Assembly (NCBI GenBank): GCA_005223185.1
Contig: NJBN01000004.1
Coordinates: forward strand, 1-64,000
DNA from: a candidate division LCP-89 bacterium B3_LCP
Lineage (GTDB): Bacteria > Electryoneota > B3-LCP
Reading direction: 5' to 3'
Length of the DNA stretch: 64,000 nucleotides
Shown: positions 52,201 through 61,354 of the stretch, piece after piece
Layout: each line of letters begins with the position of its first letter
Numbering within the stretch: position 1 is the first letter of the stretch
Notes under the pieces: generated by a model
Database searches by the model: none
What the model was told of the DNA's origin: nothing
What the model saw: the letters and a program-made list of their open reading frames with translations, nothing else
Position numbers and translations under genes: made by a program

Positions 52201-53332
52201 CAAATGTGTTCGCGTGTCCTCTTCCTAATGGATGGTTAACAAAAAATTGGTCTGTATACTTAATCGAATAATCATAGCCATACAGGTAAGGAAACCGTCC
52301 AGTGATAATCTTTTCTGGGATTACCCTCAAGCGCGGATCGTGCCATAAAAGTTCAGAGGTCTGTTCATCGTAAACATATACTTTGCAGATCCCTGTTCTT
52401 CCGGGTTCACCCGCAGGAAACCAATTGAACCCAGCATGACCATTTTCATCTGCAGTTTCACAGAAATTGTAGAAATCTTCACCAGGGACATCCCAATAAA
52501 CTGGGATAACTCTTAACATTGTCTCTGTGTAAGGATTCAAACCTGTTACTGTAAACACTACTAAAGGTGGCTCTGGACCTGGTGGTTCTCCATCAACATG
52601 AACAGTAACGTAGTGGTGCGTATGAACCTGTGCAGGATTTCCATACGTTTCACTAGTTGTAGTTAAGTGACTGCCCCAAATTTCCACTTCAACATCTCTT
52701 TGTCCTGAATCATGCCCATCCTTTGTATGAACAGGATTAGGATTAAAAACACCCTGGTGTATATATTTACCATTTCGTTCATAACCCGTTCTCACCTCAA
52801 CAATTTGGTTCCGGTCGAATGCGATGAGTATTTCAATCTTTTGAACAATGTCTGTTATTTCCTTATCCCTTATTACCTTATATTTCCGCCCTATGATGAA
52901 GCGATGATTGAATAAATAAATAGACTTTTTGATAGAGACTTCCTCATAATAGAGGATTTGTATGGTGGGATCCTGAGTCCAGAATTTAATCTGGATGAAA
53001 GCTTCTAACCGTTCATATAAAGTTGCTGAGGAAAGATCTTCAACTTCATGAAAGGCCTGGTTAAATGAATAGGGCATCTCCCAGAGTTTCTCTCCCAGAA
53101 TTCCTACTATACGCTTATCGGGTGGCAGACGCCACGTGCTCGTTTGTTCAATAAATTCAATACTGGGAAAAACGTGAGCAAGCAGTGGATGGTGGATAGT
53201 TTCCGTTTTAATTATTCCGTTTTCAAATTTAGGTTTGGTTGATGAGGGTGTAAGGTTGGAGTTTTGCGATTTGAGTGGTGATGAAATGAATATGCAAACC
53301 ACTATTAAGGCAAAGATGATAGACTTTTTCAT
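49244..53332 (-). CDS. Large secreted protein with HExxH metalloprotease-like motif, delta-60-like repeats and T9SS sorting domain
   Basis: 'SHEFYHGIQWSHNRELGESFGPNMWMVEGQARF'; 'GGYIIAGxTxNxxDxDVYLVKTDxDGxxxWxxxY' repeats; C-term 'YPNPFNPLTTIPFDLP...KLLLTK'; start MKKSIIF. Confidence 0.85.
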   Translation of the reverse strand: MKKSIIFALIVVCIFISSPLKSQNSNLTPSSTKPKFENGIIKTETIHHPLLAHVFPSIEFIEQTSTWRLPPDKRIVGILGEKLWEMPYSFNQAFHEVEDLSSATLYERLEAFIQIKFWTQDPTIQILYYEEVSIKKSIYLFNHRFIIGRKYKVIRDKEITDIVQKIEILIAFDRNQIVEVRTGYERNGKYIHQGVFNPNPVHTKDGHDSGQRDVEVEIWGSHLTTTSETYGNPAQVHTHHYVTVHVDGEPPGPEPPLVVFTVTGLNPYTETMLRVIPVYWDVPGEDFYNFCETADENGHAGFNWFPAGEPGRTGICKVYVYDEQTSELLWHDPRLRVIPEKIITGRFPYLYGYDYSIKYTDQFFVNHPLGRGHANTFVEDVRQALWNSWFLEVHHWNLCEGLTNWRPYDDNDTLDVFINDAIDVTDNMYHSTENMAAAWAGEKRVIEIGSRIHEHPYLITYYPESDLISSAISHEFYHGIQWSHNRELGESFGPNMWMVEGQARFLQTVFMNYYSYPVHENEEFNIGSVYQFDSNMYLLNYLDWKLTDIEHSYCLFWRFLYETYSQSGLEAEKLEIIRETCDGNTNPTMSAIEIFVDDKLLGFLGAYDTMDEAIREFAKYAYFNDPENDLWDPPPLPDFYVDPDLEDSFTYGLSDPLQGYILTEADYGEEVHSHEGELPDVWGIDYLRYEFIEDLNLPAATLTFNCNPDGDEDIGEFGVDTFTEDVQTHEVTTFPLIITGVEDKVTFNLNPYIQDHVVIAISRQDADYIDEEYSISISSGITVDVEPVYPPVIIGQSGGEIVYKLTVTNHSAQEISADVWCEITEPDLTHFDDIYDNSIVLGPLSVWQQQLTHDIQPDETPGDFHLHGYVGVEGIGPDSKWDRDFFALKIVDDVPPEVDWIGHYGGTLNDVGHDVYEMSSGNFCAVGSFGDQGAYKCVTYPDGNYYPARSRIYNYYEAAFGIDPISVGGHAITGYKTSSHDNDIFLRIEAPPSVNWSCTVDIGGGRDDVGYDIIQNNDGHYIIAGRSDDDICLVDVDYPIQFSQWERIYDNNDNIDVGFAVEQTLDDGYIIAGYTENVNDIDVYLVKTDEDGIQQWARQYNPPLDLWDWGYDIDVTPDGGYIIAGTANSDFSNNPTDVYVFRTDQDGNVLWEELYGTNSITDRYEGYGLCQCTFGGFIIVGYQLAPGPQGFGDLYVVRIDGSGNIIYEMHIDYDSSMEVGTEIWQNADGGYIITGWIKGSQTEQIDLLLVRLEPETFVNSVFGIPPNYDVVSHKPDTYRLKPGYPNPFNPLTTIPFDLPEATKINLTIYNLAGQKVATLVDGYREAGSHEVTWNAVGLPSGVYFAHLNAGDSHMVQKLLLTK

Positions 53333-53398
53333 GATAACCTCCATTTGTTCGTATGCGATTAATTATTATATGATTATATGTTATCGTATTAAAAACAA

Positions 53399-53425
53399 AG
53401 GGACGTATGTATATTACACGTCCCT
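53399..53425 (-). terminator. Hairpin terminator/intergenic palindrome
   Basis: GGGACGT atgtatattac ACGTCCC. Confidence 0.5.
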
Positions 53426-53495
53426 TATTTAGTTAAAGTTCCCAATACCGGAAAATTTAATCAAAATCTAACCGGTATTCAGGATTATCTATGTC

Positions 53496-55118
53496 TTATT
53501 TCGTCAACAACAGCTTCTGCACCACGTGAGTATCTCCTGCATTCAGGTGAGCGAAGTAAACACCGGAAGGAAGCCCCACAGCGTTCCAGGTTGCTTCATG
53601 ATTACCCGCTTCCCGGTAACCGTCCACCAGTGTGGTAACTTTCTGACCAGCTAAGTTGTAGATTGTTAAACTGATTTCAGCGGTTGCTGGCAGATCGAAG
53701 TTGACGGTAGATGTAGGATTGAAGGGATTGGGGGAAGCCATCAAGCTGACCTTATCCGGCAACTGCTGTGTTGGTGCGCAGATGTTCTCCTCTTCCCATC
53801 CGGTAACGTTCCAGACGCCGGAAGATCCATCTCCATCTGCTAACTTGTTGAAGTAGAAATACGATGTGCTATAGACCTGCAGGCTATTTTGATCCCCAAC
53901 ATAACCGTAGTAGTAATAGTAATCGCTAGGTGCAGAACCCGGCACATACTGGGTCAGATTGCGAGTGATATTTCCGTAGGGATCAAGGGTGATGTCTGGA
54001 CGGTATATCAAGGGACCGAAGAAACTACTGTTGGGAAGTTGCACTTCTGTCCAAACGTCAAATGTCACGGATGAAGGGTTGGAGTTATTGATTGTGATAT
54101 TGAAACTCAGCCTGCCTCCAGTTCCAGGTATCGAATAGCCACCCAGGTTAGTTAACTGAATTATTGGCGCAGGATCGGTCGTCAGCGCTTGTAGGAACAG
54201 TTTTAACCTGGAGTCGTACCCGCCGACTACTAAATCAGTGGTGCCATCACCATCCCAGTCAATAATTGCCGCTCTGGCGGTACTACCGTGATCTATATCG
54301 ATTGTTCCTGTCTGAAGAGCAACCGGGCTCGCAAGTGAGGGAACTTCGTTGGTGCCGTTGTTCTGGCAGTAGTACATCTTGCCGCTGACCTCACCGGAGA
54401 CTAAATCCTTAACACCATCGTTGTTTAGATCGACCACGATGGGGCCGCTGCGCGAGCCGTAATCGAGCTGGGTATTATTGGATAGTCTCACATATGAAGT
54501 AGTGGCGAATACCGGAGCTGCATTGGTTCCAACGTTGATGTACAGGTAAACTCTCCCATCGCTGGCACCGACTAAAAGGTCTTTCATACTATCTTCGTTC
54601 CAGTCGTTTATCCAGGCTTGAGAATAGCTACCGATGTCAATATTAACACCTCCAACCTGGATATAACTGTCGAAAGTTAGTTGAGGGTTACCGACCGTTC
54701 CTATGTTGCGATAGTAACGCAGAGTGCCGTTGTATTCACCTACGATTAAATCTTTCAATCCATCTTCATTCCAGTCCACGATCCGTGGAGTAGCGCCGAT
54801 ACATCAACCATAGGATACTGAAATTGGAGAGCCATCCGCCGTAATTTCATAGTAGGGTGCGAATTCTGGTTCAATCCCCGGTAACGCAACGTTCTCGTAG
54901 TAGTAGATATTGCCATTATAGAATACGCCGACCATCATATCCTGGTCGCCGTCGTCGTCCCAGTCGCCGAATTCGGGTGCGTCATAGACGTTTCCTTCGA
55001 CTATGTAACCTTCATCATTGGTGATCAGGTAACCATAATCGAAGTTTGGGGCTTGTGCCCAAGTCGCGGCGGCGAATAGGAAGACTGTCAGCAAGCAGCA
55101 AAGCTTCTTCATTTTCAT
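53496..55118 (-). CDS. FG-GAP-repeat secreted protein with T9SS sorting domain, interrupted by in-frame TGA: candidate selenoprotein or nonsense pseudogene
   Basis: ORFs 54804..55118 and 53496..54779 share a frame, separated by one TGA: ...GSPISVSYG(TGA)CIGATPRIVDWNEDGLKDLIVGE...; signal peptide MKMKKLCCLLTVFLFAAATWAQ. Confidence 0.75.
54775..54789 (-). promoter_or_regulatory. Candidate minimal SECIS-like hairpin
   Basis: TCCACG GAT CGTGGA on the minus strand, 20 nt between TGA and loop, loop begins with G. Confidence 0.35.
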
Positions 55119-55474
55119 TTTCCTCCTTAAAGGACATTTAGTAATTCAGTGCAATTTGGTAATGTTAGCCGCAGTTAGCGGTCGAACTCGCCGCCGGGAG
55201 TATTCAAGCCTGCCAGCGGAACAGAAAATAACCTAACATTTTCGTGTTCCTCACCTGTGTGAATGTTCGCATAAAAGCTTATCTATATTATTTAAGCATA
55301 AATGGTTAAATTGATTTGTGATGGGGGTCACATTGTAGAGAAAGAATACTCAGGGAAATTAAAAGTTCTGTCGGGTCTCGTCCCGCGTAAGGGGGACAAG
55401 ACCCGGATGAATGGAAATTGTTTGCTGTCAGATTCTGGGCTCACTTCGCTGCCAGAATGACGGCTTTAGATTAG

Positions 55475-55568
55475 CGGGAACGTGTGAGGATCGAACTCAC
55501 CGCGGACTTTATTAGAGCCCGCCAGCGGGTTTGAAGCCCGTGGGCAACGCCAGTCACCATCCGCTCCC
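55475..55568 (-). tRNA. selC: tRNA-Sec (anticodon UCA)
   Basis: GGGAGCG/CGTTCCC acceptor; anticodon loop CUUCAAA (anticodon at 55532-55534); long variable arm GCGGGCU/AGUCCGC; TTCGATCC T-loop; 94 nt. Confidence 0.95.
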
Positions 55569-55581
55569 ATAATGGATACAA

Positions 55582-56640
55582 TTACAGTTCTACGTATATT
55601 TTTCCAGCTTCTCCTTCCAAAACCTGACCGATAAGCGACGCCTGACCAACGCCATCAGCATGCAGGTTAGCCATCAAATCTGCCGCATCATCGTGATCTA
55701 CACAGATCAACAGTCCGCCGGAAGTCTGGGCATCATGAATTAATATATTCTCTTCTTCACGAATATCCTGTGATAGGACAACATTAGGTTCTAAGAAACT
55801 CATATTCTTCTTGGTTCCACCAGGGACTGTTTCGGGACCTGTGAAGTCGTAGGCTTCAGGTAATATAGGTATCTGCTTGAAAAACAGCCGGGCATGCATC
55901 CCTGAATAGAGCATCATCTCATGCAGGTGTCCCATCAGCCCGAAACCAGTTACATCGGTCACCGCATGAATGCGGAATTGCTTCATGATTTCGGCTGCTT
56001 TTTTATTCAAAGTAATCATGACGCTGCCGACTTTTTTCGCCAGTTCGTCGTTGACACGCCCCAGCTTTAATGCGGTGGTGATAACGCCAATGCCTAACGG
56101 TTTAGTCAGAATGATTCTGTCGCCAGCTTTGGCACCGGCATTGGTCAATATCTTATCGGGATGTATTACACCTGTTACCGACAGACCGTATTTCAGTTCC
56201 CGGTCAACGCAGGTATGACCACCGGCGACAACAGCTCCGGCTTCGGTAACTTTATCCTGTCCGCCGCGTAGAATATCGGTTAGTACATTGAGTGGAAAAG
56301 TACCGCTGGGCCAACCTACAACGTTCAGGACTGTTACCGGGGTGCCGCCCATGGCATAAACGTCAGACAGCGAATTAGCCGCAGCAACCTGTCCATAGGT
56401 AAACGGATCATCCAGCGTTGGGGGGAAGAAATCAACTGTCTGGATTATCGCCAGGTCATCACTTAATTTATACACACCGGCGTCATCGGCAGTGTTGGTT
56501 CCCACCAGCAGCCGAGGATCATTGACAGGTGGCAATCCCTTTAAAACTTCGCTCAGCTCCGCCAAGCCCAGTTTAGATGCTCAACCAGCGCAGGAAACTG
56601 TAGCAGTCAGCCGGGTTATTTCTTCTTTGGTGTTACTCAT
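55582..56640 (-). CDS. selD: Selenide, water dikinase SelD, itself a selenoprotein (Sec20)
   Basis: Extending ORF 55582..56565 upstream through TGA at complement(56581..56583) gives MSNTKEEITRLTATVSCAG(U)ASKLGLAELSEVLKGLPP...; 'TDVTGFGLMGHL', 'QTSGGLLI'. Confidence 0.95.
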
Positions 56641-56764
56641 GTCAACAAGTGATCTTGAACAGTCAGTATTACAAGTTCGAGTCTTGCAGAATTTATCTTA
56701 ACTTAATAATATACGAAATTTTTATGGCGATTGCAAGGATTTAGGTTTGAAGAATTGCACCATA

Positions 56765-56974
56765 CCGGGACATCCTGACTTCGCCAGCCCCAACGGGGAA
56801 GCTGTCCCGGCCACTCTCTCGCCTTTATGATCCCTGCAAATTGCACCGGCCTAAAGTTCCGGTGCTCACAGGTGGGATTCAATTGACTAAAGTCAATGGT
56901 GACGTTTCGCAAGTTCAAAAGTCGCTTCAGCGACTTTTCTACTCCTCAATTGAGCGCCAGAATTTATTCTGGCG
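56765..56974. repeat. Intergenic array of short perfect palindromes
   Basis: CCGGGACA..TGTCCCGG; GCACCGGcctaaagttCCGGTGC; TTGACTaaAGTCAA (56883-56896); AAAAGTCGCTtcAGCGACTTTT (56917-56938); CGCCAGAATttATTCTGGCG (56955-56974). Confidence 0.8.
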
Positions 56975-57001
56975 CAATGGCACAACAGGAGGTTTCGTCC
57001 A

Positions 57002-58786
57002 CTACTTCGCCAGAATGCCCCTCTCTACATACACCCTATCCCCAGCTTGCAGTCGAAAGAGATATACTCCTGAAGATTTTCCAGTCGCGTCCCAGACCAA
57101 AGTATGCACACCTGCGCCAACTGATTCGTTCAGTATTGTATCCACATGACGACCGGATACGTCGTAAACATGCAGAGATACATCAGATGAATGCGGAAGT
57201 GAGAAGGTTATGTTGGTGGTTGGATTAAAAGGATTGGGAAATGGAGGCTGCAACGAGAATTCTTGCGGGTGTACCGGACCTGTGGCAAAGTCTCCGAGCG
57301 CATCACTGAAAGCGAAATACCAGTCATCACCTGAGCCGGATTGGGCTTCAGTGGTGGTGATGGTGAACGCGAAACTGGATGCGTCCCAGATCTCATCCTG
57401 GGATGATCCCACATTGACAGCTAAATAGTAGTCACCTGCAGGGGCTGAAGGAGGTACATTCAACCTGCCGGTTGCCAGTCTCTGCTGGTAGGGATTTAAG
57501 GTCAGATTAAAGACGTTGCCAAAGTTAAGCTGTCCACCTCGGGGAGTAGTTATCCTCATCCAGGCGGCGTAATTCTGAAGTTGACCGGAAAGTTCGGTCA
57601 TAGTGACGTCGAATTCTAAGGTTTCTCCAGGTGATACTGATGTACCTATCGGTGTCGCGACGATTTCAACGGGCGAGTTGAGGCTGAAAGCACTCAGAGT
57701 TCCATCAGCCGAACCGATATACAGACGTCCATCTGATACTGCGGGTGAGCTATGTATAAAGTAATCAGTTTCAGCTTGATCTAAAACAACACCAGTAAAA
57801 GCATCCAGGGCATAAATATATCCATCATTGGAACCTAAATAGAGCACACCATTGGACAGAGCCGGGCTGGACTGAAGCGCCCAATCTCCCAAAGATCGTT
57901 CCCAGATGAGGTTTCCATCATTTATGTCGTAGGCATGGACTGTACCCTGACAGTCCGGGATATAAACGCTTCCGTAACCTACAGCGGGCGTGCCATATAA
58001 GAAGTCATATTGAGCTAACTGCTGCATCCAGACTTGCGATCCATTTGCAGCGTCTAAAGCAACAATTCGGTTATAGGACAAGCCTTCACCGTTGGCTATG
58101 GTTCCGTAGATGATTTTGTTCTCTGCACAAACCGGAGCACAATAGACCGCTCCGCCCATAGAAACAGACCATAGAGAGTTACCGTTTGTGGTGATGGCGT
58201 GAATCATCTCATCATCACCTGCGAAGAAGACGTCTGTGCCATCGGTGGAAGGAGCCGTTATGACGTCTCCATTCAGGGGGATCCTGAACAACTCAGTGCC
58301 TGTGTTGATATCGAAGGCATAAAAATGATGATCGGATGATCCCACGAAAACCTTACCGTCGAAGACCAACGGTGATGATTTGACCCAGGAACCTGTCTGC
58401 GCCTGCCACAGCACATTCCCACTCTGCGCATCCAGACAGTAAACCTTATGGTCATTACTACCAAAGAACAGTTTATTCTGGTGAAAGGTCGGTGGGACAT
58501 CCAGCCAGCTACCCAGCGGCACCTGCCAGAGTTGAACGCCGGTTTCCTGATCGAAGGCGTAGAGTTGAGCATTAGTTGTGGATAGGTAAACTTCTCCATC
58601 GGCTACGACCGGGGAAGTGTAAACCGCTGATCCCAGATCCACTGACCATAGTTCTACCAACCCTGCGGTGGTGGTTTCTGAACTGTAACCGGTTCTGGCT
58701 AAATCACCGTGGAAGAGGGGCCAATCGGCGTGAGCGATATTTATTGAAAGCGTCAAGATGATCGAAAGGATGACGGTGCGTTTCAT
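57002..58786 (-). CDS. PQQ-like beta-propeller secreted protein with T9SS sorting domain
   Basis: 'VYCLDAQSGNVLWQAQTGSWVKSSPLVFDGKVFVGSSDHHFYAFDINTG' repeats; 'FPNPFNPTTNITFSLP'. Confidence 0.92.
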   Translation of the reverse strand: MKRTVILSIILTLSINIAHADWPLFHGDLARTGYSSETTTAGLVELWSVDLGSAVYTSPVVADGEVYLSTTNAQLYAFDQETGVQLWQVPLGSWLDVPPTFHQNKLFFGSNDHKVYCLDAQSGNVLWQAQTGSWVKSSPLVFDGKVFVGSSDHHFYAFDINTGTELFRIPLNGDVITAPSTDGTDVFFAGDDEMIHAITTNGNSLWSVSMGGAVYCAPVCAENKIIYGTIANGEGLSYNRIVALDAANGSQVWMQQLAQYDFLYGTPAVGYGSVYIPDCQGTVHAYDINDGNLIWERSLGDWALQSSPALSNGVLYLGSNDGYIYALDAFTGVVLDQAETDYFIHSSPAVSDGRLYIGSADGTLSAFSLNSPVEIVATPIGTSVSPGETLEFDVTMTELSGQLQNYAAWMRITTPRGGQLNFGNVFNLTLNPYQQRLATGRLNVPPSAPAGDYYLAVNVGSSQDEIWDASSFAFTITTTEAQSGSGDDWYFAFSDALGDFATGPVHPQEFSLQPPFPNPFNPTTNITFSLPHSSDVSLHVYDVSGRHVDTILNESVGAGVHTLVWDATGKSSGVYLFRLQAGDRVYVERGILAK

Positions 58787-58861
58787 GGTAAACCTCAGAA
58801 TTTTGGACTCATACCCGAGTTGAGCGGTGAAGTACTCAAGTTATCTACTCATCAGTGGATA

Positions 58862-59827
58862 CTAATACGTACTGAACCAGTCCAGTGCGGCGCCGACGAT
58901 GGTAAAGCTGTAGAGGACGATCGTGTAGTGATTGGCGCTGTACCAGAAGATCTCCTTGGGTTCGCCGGCTGCATCGAAGAGCTGCTGACCGGTGGGGACG
59001 GTTACGTCTTGGGTTCCGTTGTGCATCTGCAGTGCCACATGGGGTGATGCATTGATGATGGTGTTCACCGGATCAACTACGTCGAAGTAGCGCGGGATGG
59101 TTTCATAGTGGTCGTTTAACGCTTCCCGCATGGGAATGGCAGGTGGAAGCTGCGATGCAGAGACAAGTTCAGTCCAGTTCCCGCCACCTACTATCAGACA
59201 GGCAGCATCGGGACGGTGATCCACACTCATGGTTAAAGCGCCTATAATAGCGCCCATGCTTATGCCCATCAGGTGAATTTCATCAGCAATCACATCCGGA
59301 TGAGACTCCAAAAAATCGATAGCGCGCCGTTCATCGATGACAGTGGTAGCCAGTGCAGCCTGATCCTGAACGAAGTTCAGGCTGAACATGTCTCTGCCAG
59401 GGACTGAACGGCTACCGTGATATTGGGCATCTATGGCGAAGATTACGTAAGGTTCACCGTAGGTTAATTCCAGCAGGTATATCAAGTCCGAGAGCAGGGG
59501 ATCAACGGTAGCTGATCCTCCATAGCCGTGCAGGTATAGCATGGCGGGATAGGGACCCGGTCCAGCCCATAACGGTTTGGGGATGGTTAAACTTCCGGTA
59601 ACCGTCTCACCGTGCACAGACTGGAAAGTAACTTCGTATTGATCGTGGAAGAAGGTGCCTTCGAGGAAGTTTTGAGTAGCATTCAGCTGTTGAGAGGCGT
59701 CATAATCGAAGTAGGCGATCAGATCTTCGAAATTATATTCTGATGCGCATGCAATCGATCCTATCAACATCAGGGATACAATAGCTGTGGATGAGAGTGC
59801 TGTTAAAGTTTTACCAGAGTGGAGCAT
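58862..59827 (-). CDS. Secreted alpha/beta hydrolase
   Basis: 'PAMLYLHGYGGS', 'IHLMGISMGAIIG' nucleophile elbow (GxSxG), 'QMHNGTQDVTVPTGQ'. Confidence 0.88.
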   Translation of the reverse strand: MLHSGKTLTALSSTAIVSLMLIGSIACASEYNFEDLIAYFDYDASQQLNATQNFLEGTFFHDQYEVTFQSVHGETVTGSLTIPKPLWAGPGPYPAMLYLHGYGGSATVDPLLSDLIYLLELTYGEPYVIFAIDAQYHGSRSVPGRDMFSLNFVQDQAALATTVIDERRAIDFLESHPDVIADEIHLMGISMGAIIGALTMSVDHRPDAACLIVGGGNWTELVSASQLPPAIPMREALNDHYETIPRYFDVVDPVNTIINASPHVALQMHNGTQDVTVPTGQQLFDAAGEPKEIFWYSANHYTIVLYSFTIVGAALDWFSTY

Positions 59828-59953
59828 CGGGGAACTCCTTTGTTATTGGAAATGCAAGATAGATGATCACTAAATATATGACATTTTTTAGTGAATGTCA
59901 AGGTGAGATTTATTTTGGTTGTTTTTTGGAAGGCGGAATTGATATGATATGAT

Positions 59954-61354
59954 TTAATGGCGCCAGAACTTGACGCCGCGAATCCAATTCCTGAAGTCTT
60001 CGAAGAAATGTTGAATGCGCACAAACTTTTTGCGGGTGTCAAATTCGAGGGAAACTTTCCCTTCGGAAGGAATGGGCTGGTTTAACGGTGCTGTTAAGAT
60101 TTCACTCTTCTGGCGAGCCAATATCTGGCTGGAGTAAACGCCGCGGTAACCGGTCATGAGGAAACTGACCACACAAACTACCGCTCCGTAGGGACCGAAA
60201 GAAGGTCCGAAGAGTTCAAGTCCCATCACGGATGCAGCGATGGGCGTGTTGGCGCAGCCGGACAGAACCGCAACCATCCCCAGAGCTGCGAATAATGCAG
60301 GGTCTGCTCCAATGATCCGTCCCCAGATAGATCCCGCGGAAGCGCCCACCACGAAGATGGGAGTTACCACGCCGCCGCTCCCACCAGCTCCTAAAGTGAT
60401 GCCCGTTGCAACCGATTTGAAAATCCACAACCACCAGGGGCAGGATTCACCGCTTAGTACCCTCTCAAGTGAATCGACTCCCAACCCCAAACCTTCCGAA
60501 GCACCTAAGAGACCAAAACCCACAAGCAGGATACCGCCGAAGAGAGGTCTGAAATGTGGTCGATCCTTGAAAGTCTGGAAGAACCTGTGCCCCCATTTGA
60601 GAGCTTCAATGAAAAGAATGGCTACGAGACCGAAGATTACTCCAGAGAAGATAACCTGTACGAATAGCGCTTCATTGATGACGTCGGGGATCTGCAAGGG
60701 ATCCCAGAAATAGTTAGCACCCAACCAACTTGATACCTGGTAAGCGGTAACTCCAGCAACGAATGACGGCAGTAATATCTCATATAGAATCTGACCTAAA
60801 AAGAGCACCTCAACGCCGAATAATGCGCCCGCCACCGGTGTGCTGAATATAGCCGCGAAACCGGCGGAAATACCGCATATTACCAGCTTCTTCCTATCCT
60901 GCTTATTGAGTCTGAAAATATCGGCAAACAGGGAAGCCAGCGTAGCACCGATCTGAGCGGCGGGACCTTCCTTGCCGGCAGATCCTCCGGTGGCGATGGT
61001 AATCACAGTTGCCGTGAGTTTGACCGGCGCATCTCCGGGATACATTCGCCCTTCGCGCCTGTGCACGGCGTCAATTACCTTCTCAGTACCGTGACCTGCA
61101 GCCTGGGGAGCTAATAATTTGATCATGTAAGTGGATAACCACAACCCCACCGGCAGGAGAAAGAAATAGTAGGGCAGTTTGTGCAGCAGATGAATGGAAC
61201 CGTGAAGCGCATGGATAAAGAGCGCTGTCGAACCGCCGACTATGGCGCCGACAATAGTTGCTAAGAGCGTCCAGCGGATTATATTGAGAAAAAGCGCCGA
61301 TGATTCCAGAAACTGCCTTCTAAGACGGCGGAGGAAACGGTTGAGGAGGGTCAC
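59954..61354 (-). CDS. ClC-family chloride channel/transporter
   Basis: 'GGSAGKEGPAAQIGA', 'GAGGSGGVVTPIFVVGASAGSIWG'. Confidence 0.94.
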   Translation of the reverse strand: MTLLNRFLRRLRRQFLESSALFLNIIRWTLLATIVGAIVGGSTALFIHALHGSIHLLHKLPYYFFLLPVGLWLSTYMIKLLAPQAAGHGTEKVIDAVHRREGRMYPGDAPVKLTATVITIATGGSAGKEGPAAQIGATLASLFADIFRLNKQDRKKLVICGISAGFAAIFSTPVAGALFGVEVLFLGQILYEILLPSFVAGVTAYQVSSWLGANYFWDPLQIPDVINEALFVQVIFSGVIFGLVAILFIEALKWGHRFFQTFKDRPHFRPLFGGILLVGFGLLGASEGLGLGVDSLERVLSGESCPWWLWIFKSVATGITLGAGGSGGVVTPIFVVGASAGSIWGRIIGADPALFAALGMVAVLSGCANTPIAASVMGLELFGPSFGPYGAVVCVVSFLMTGYRGVYSSQILARQKSEILTAPLNQPIPSEGKVSLEFDTRKKFVRIQHFFEDFRNWIRGVKFWRH

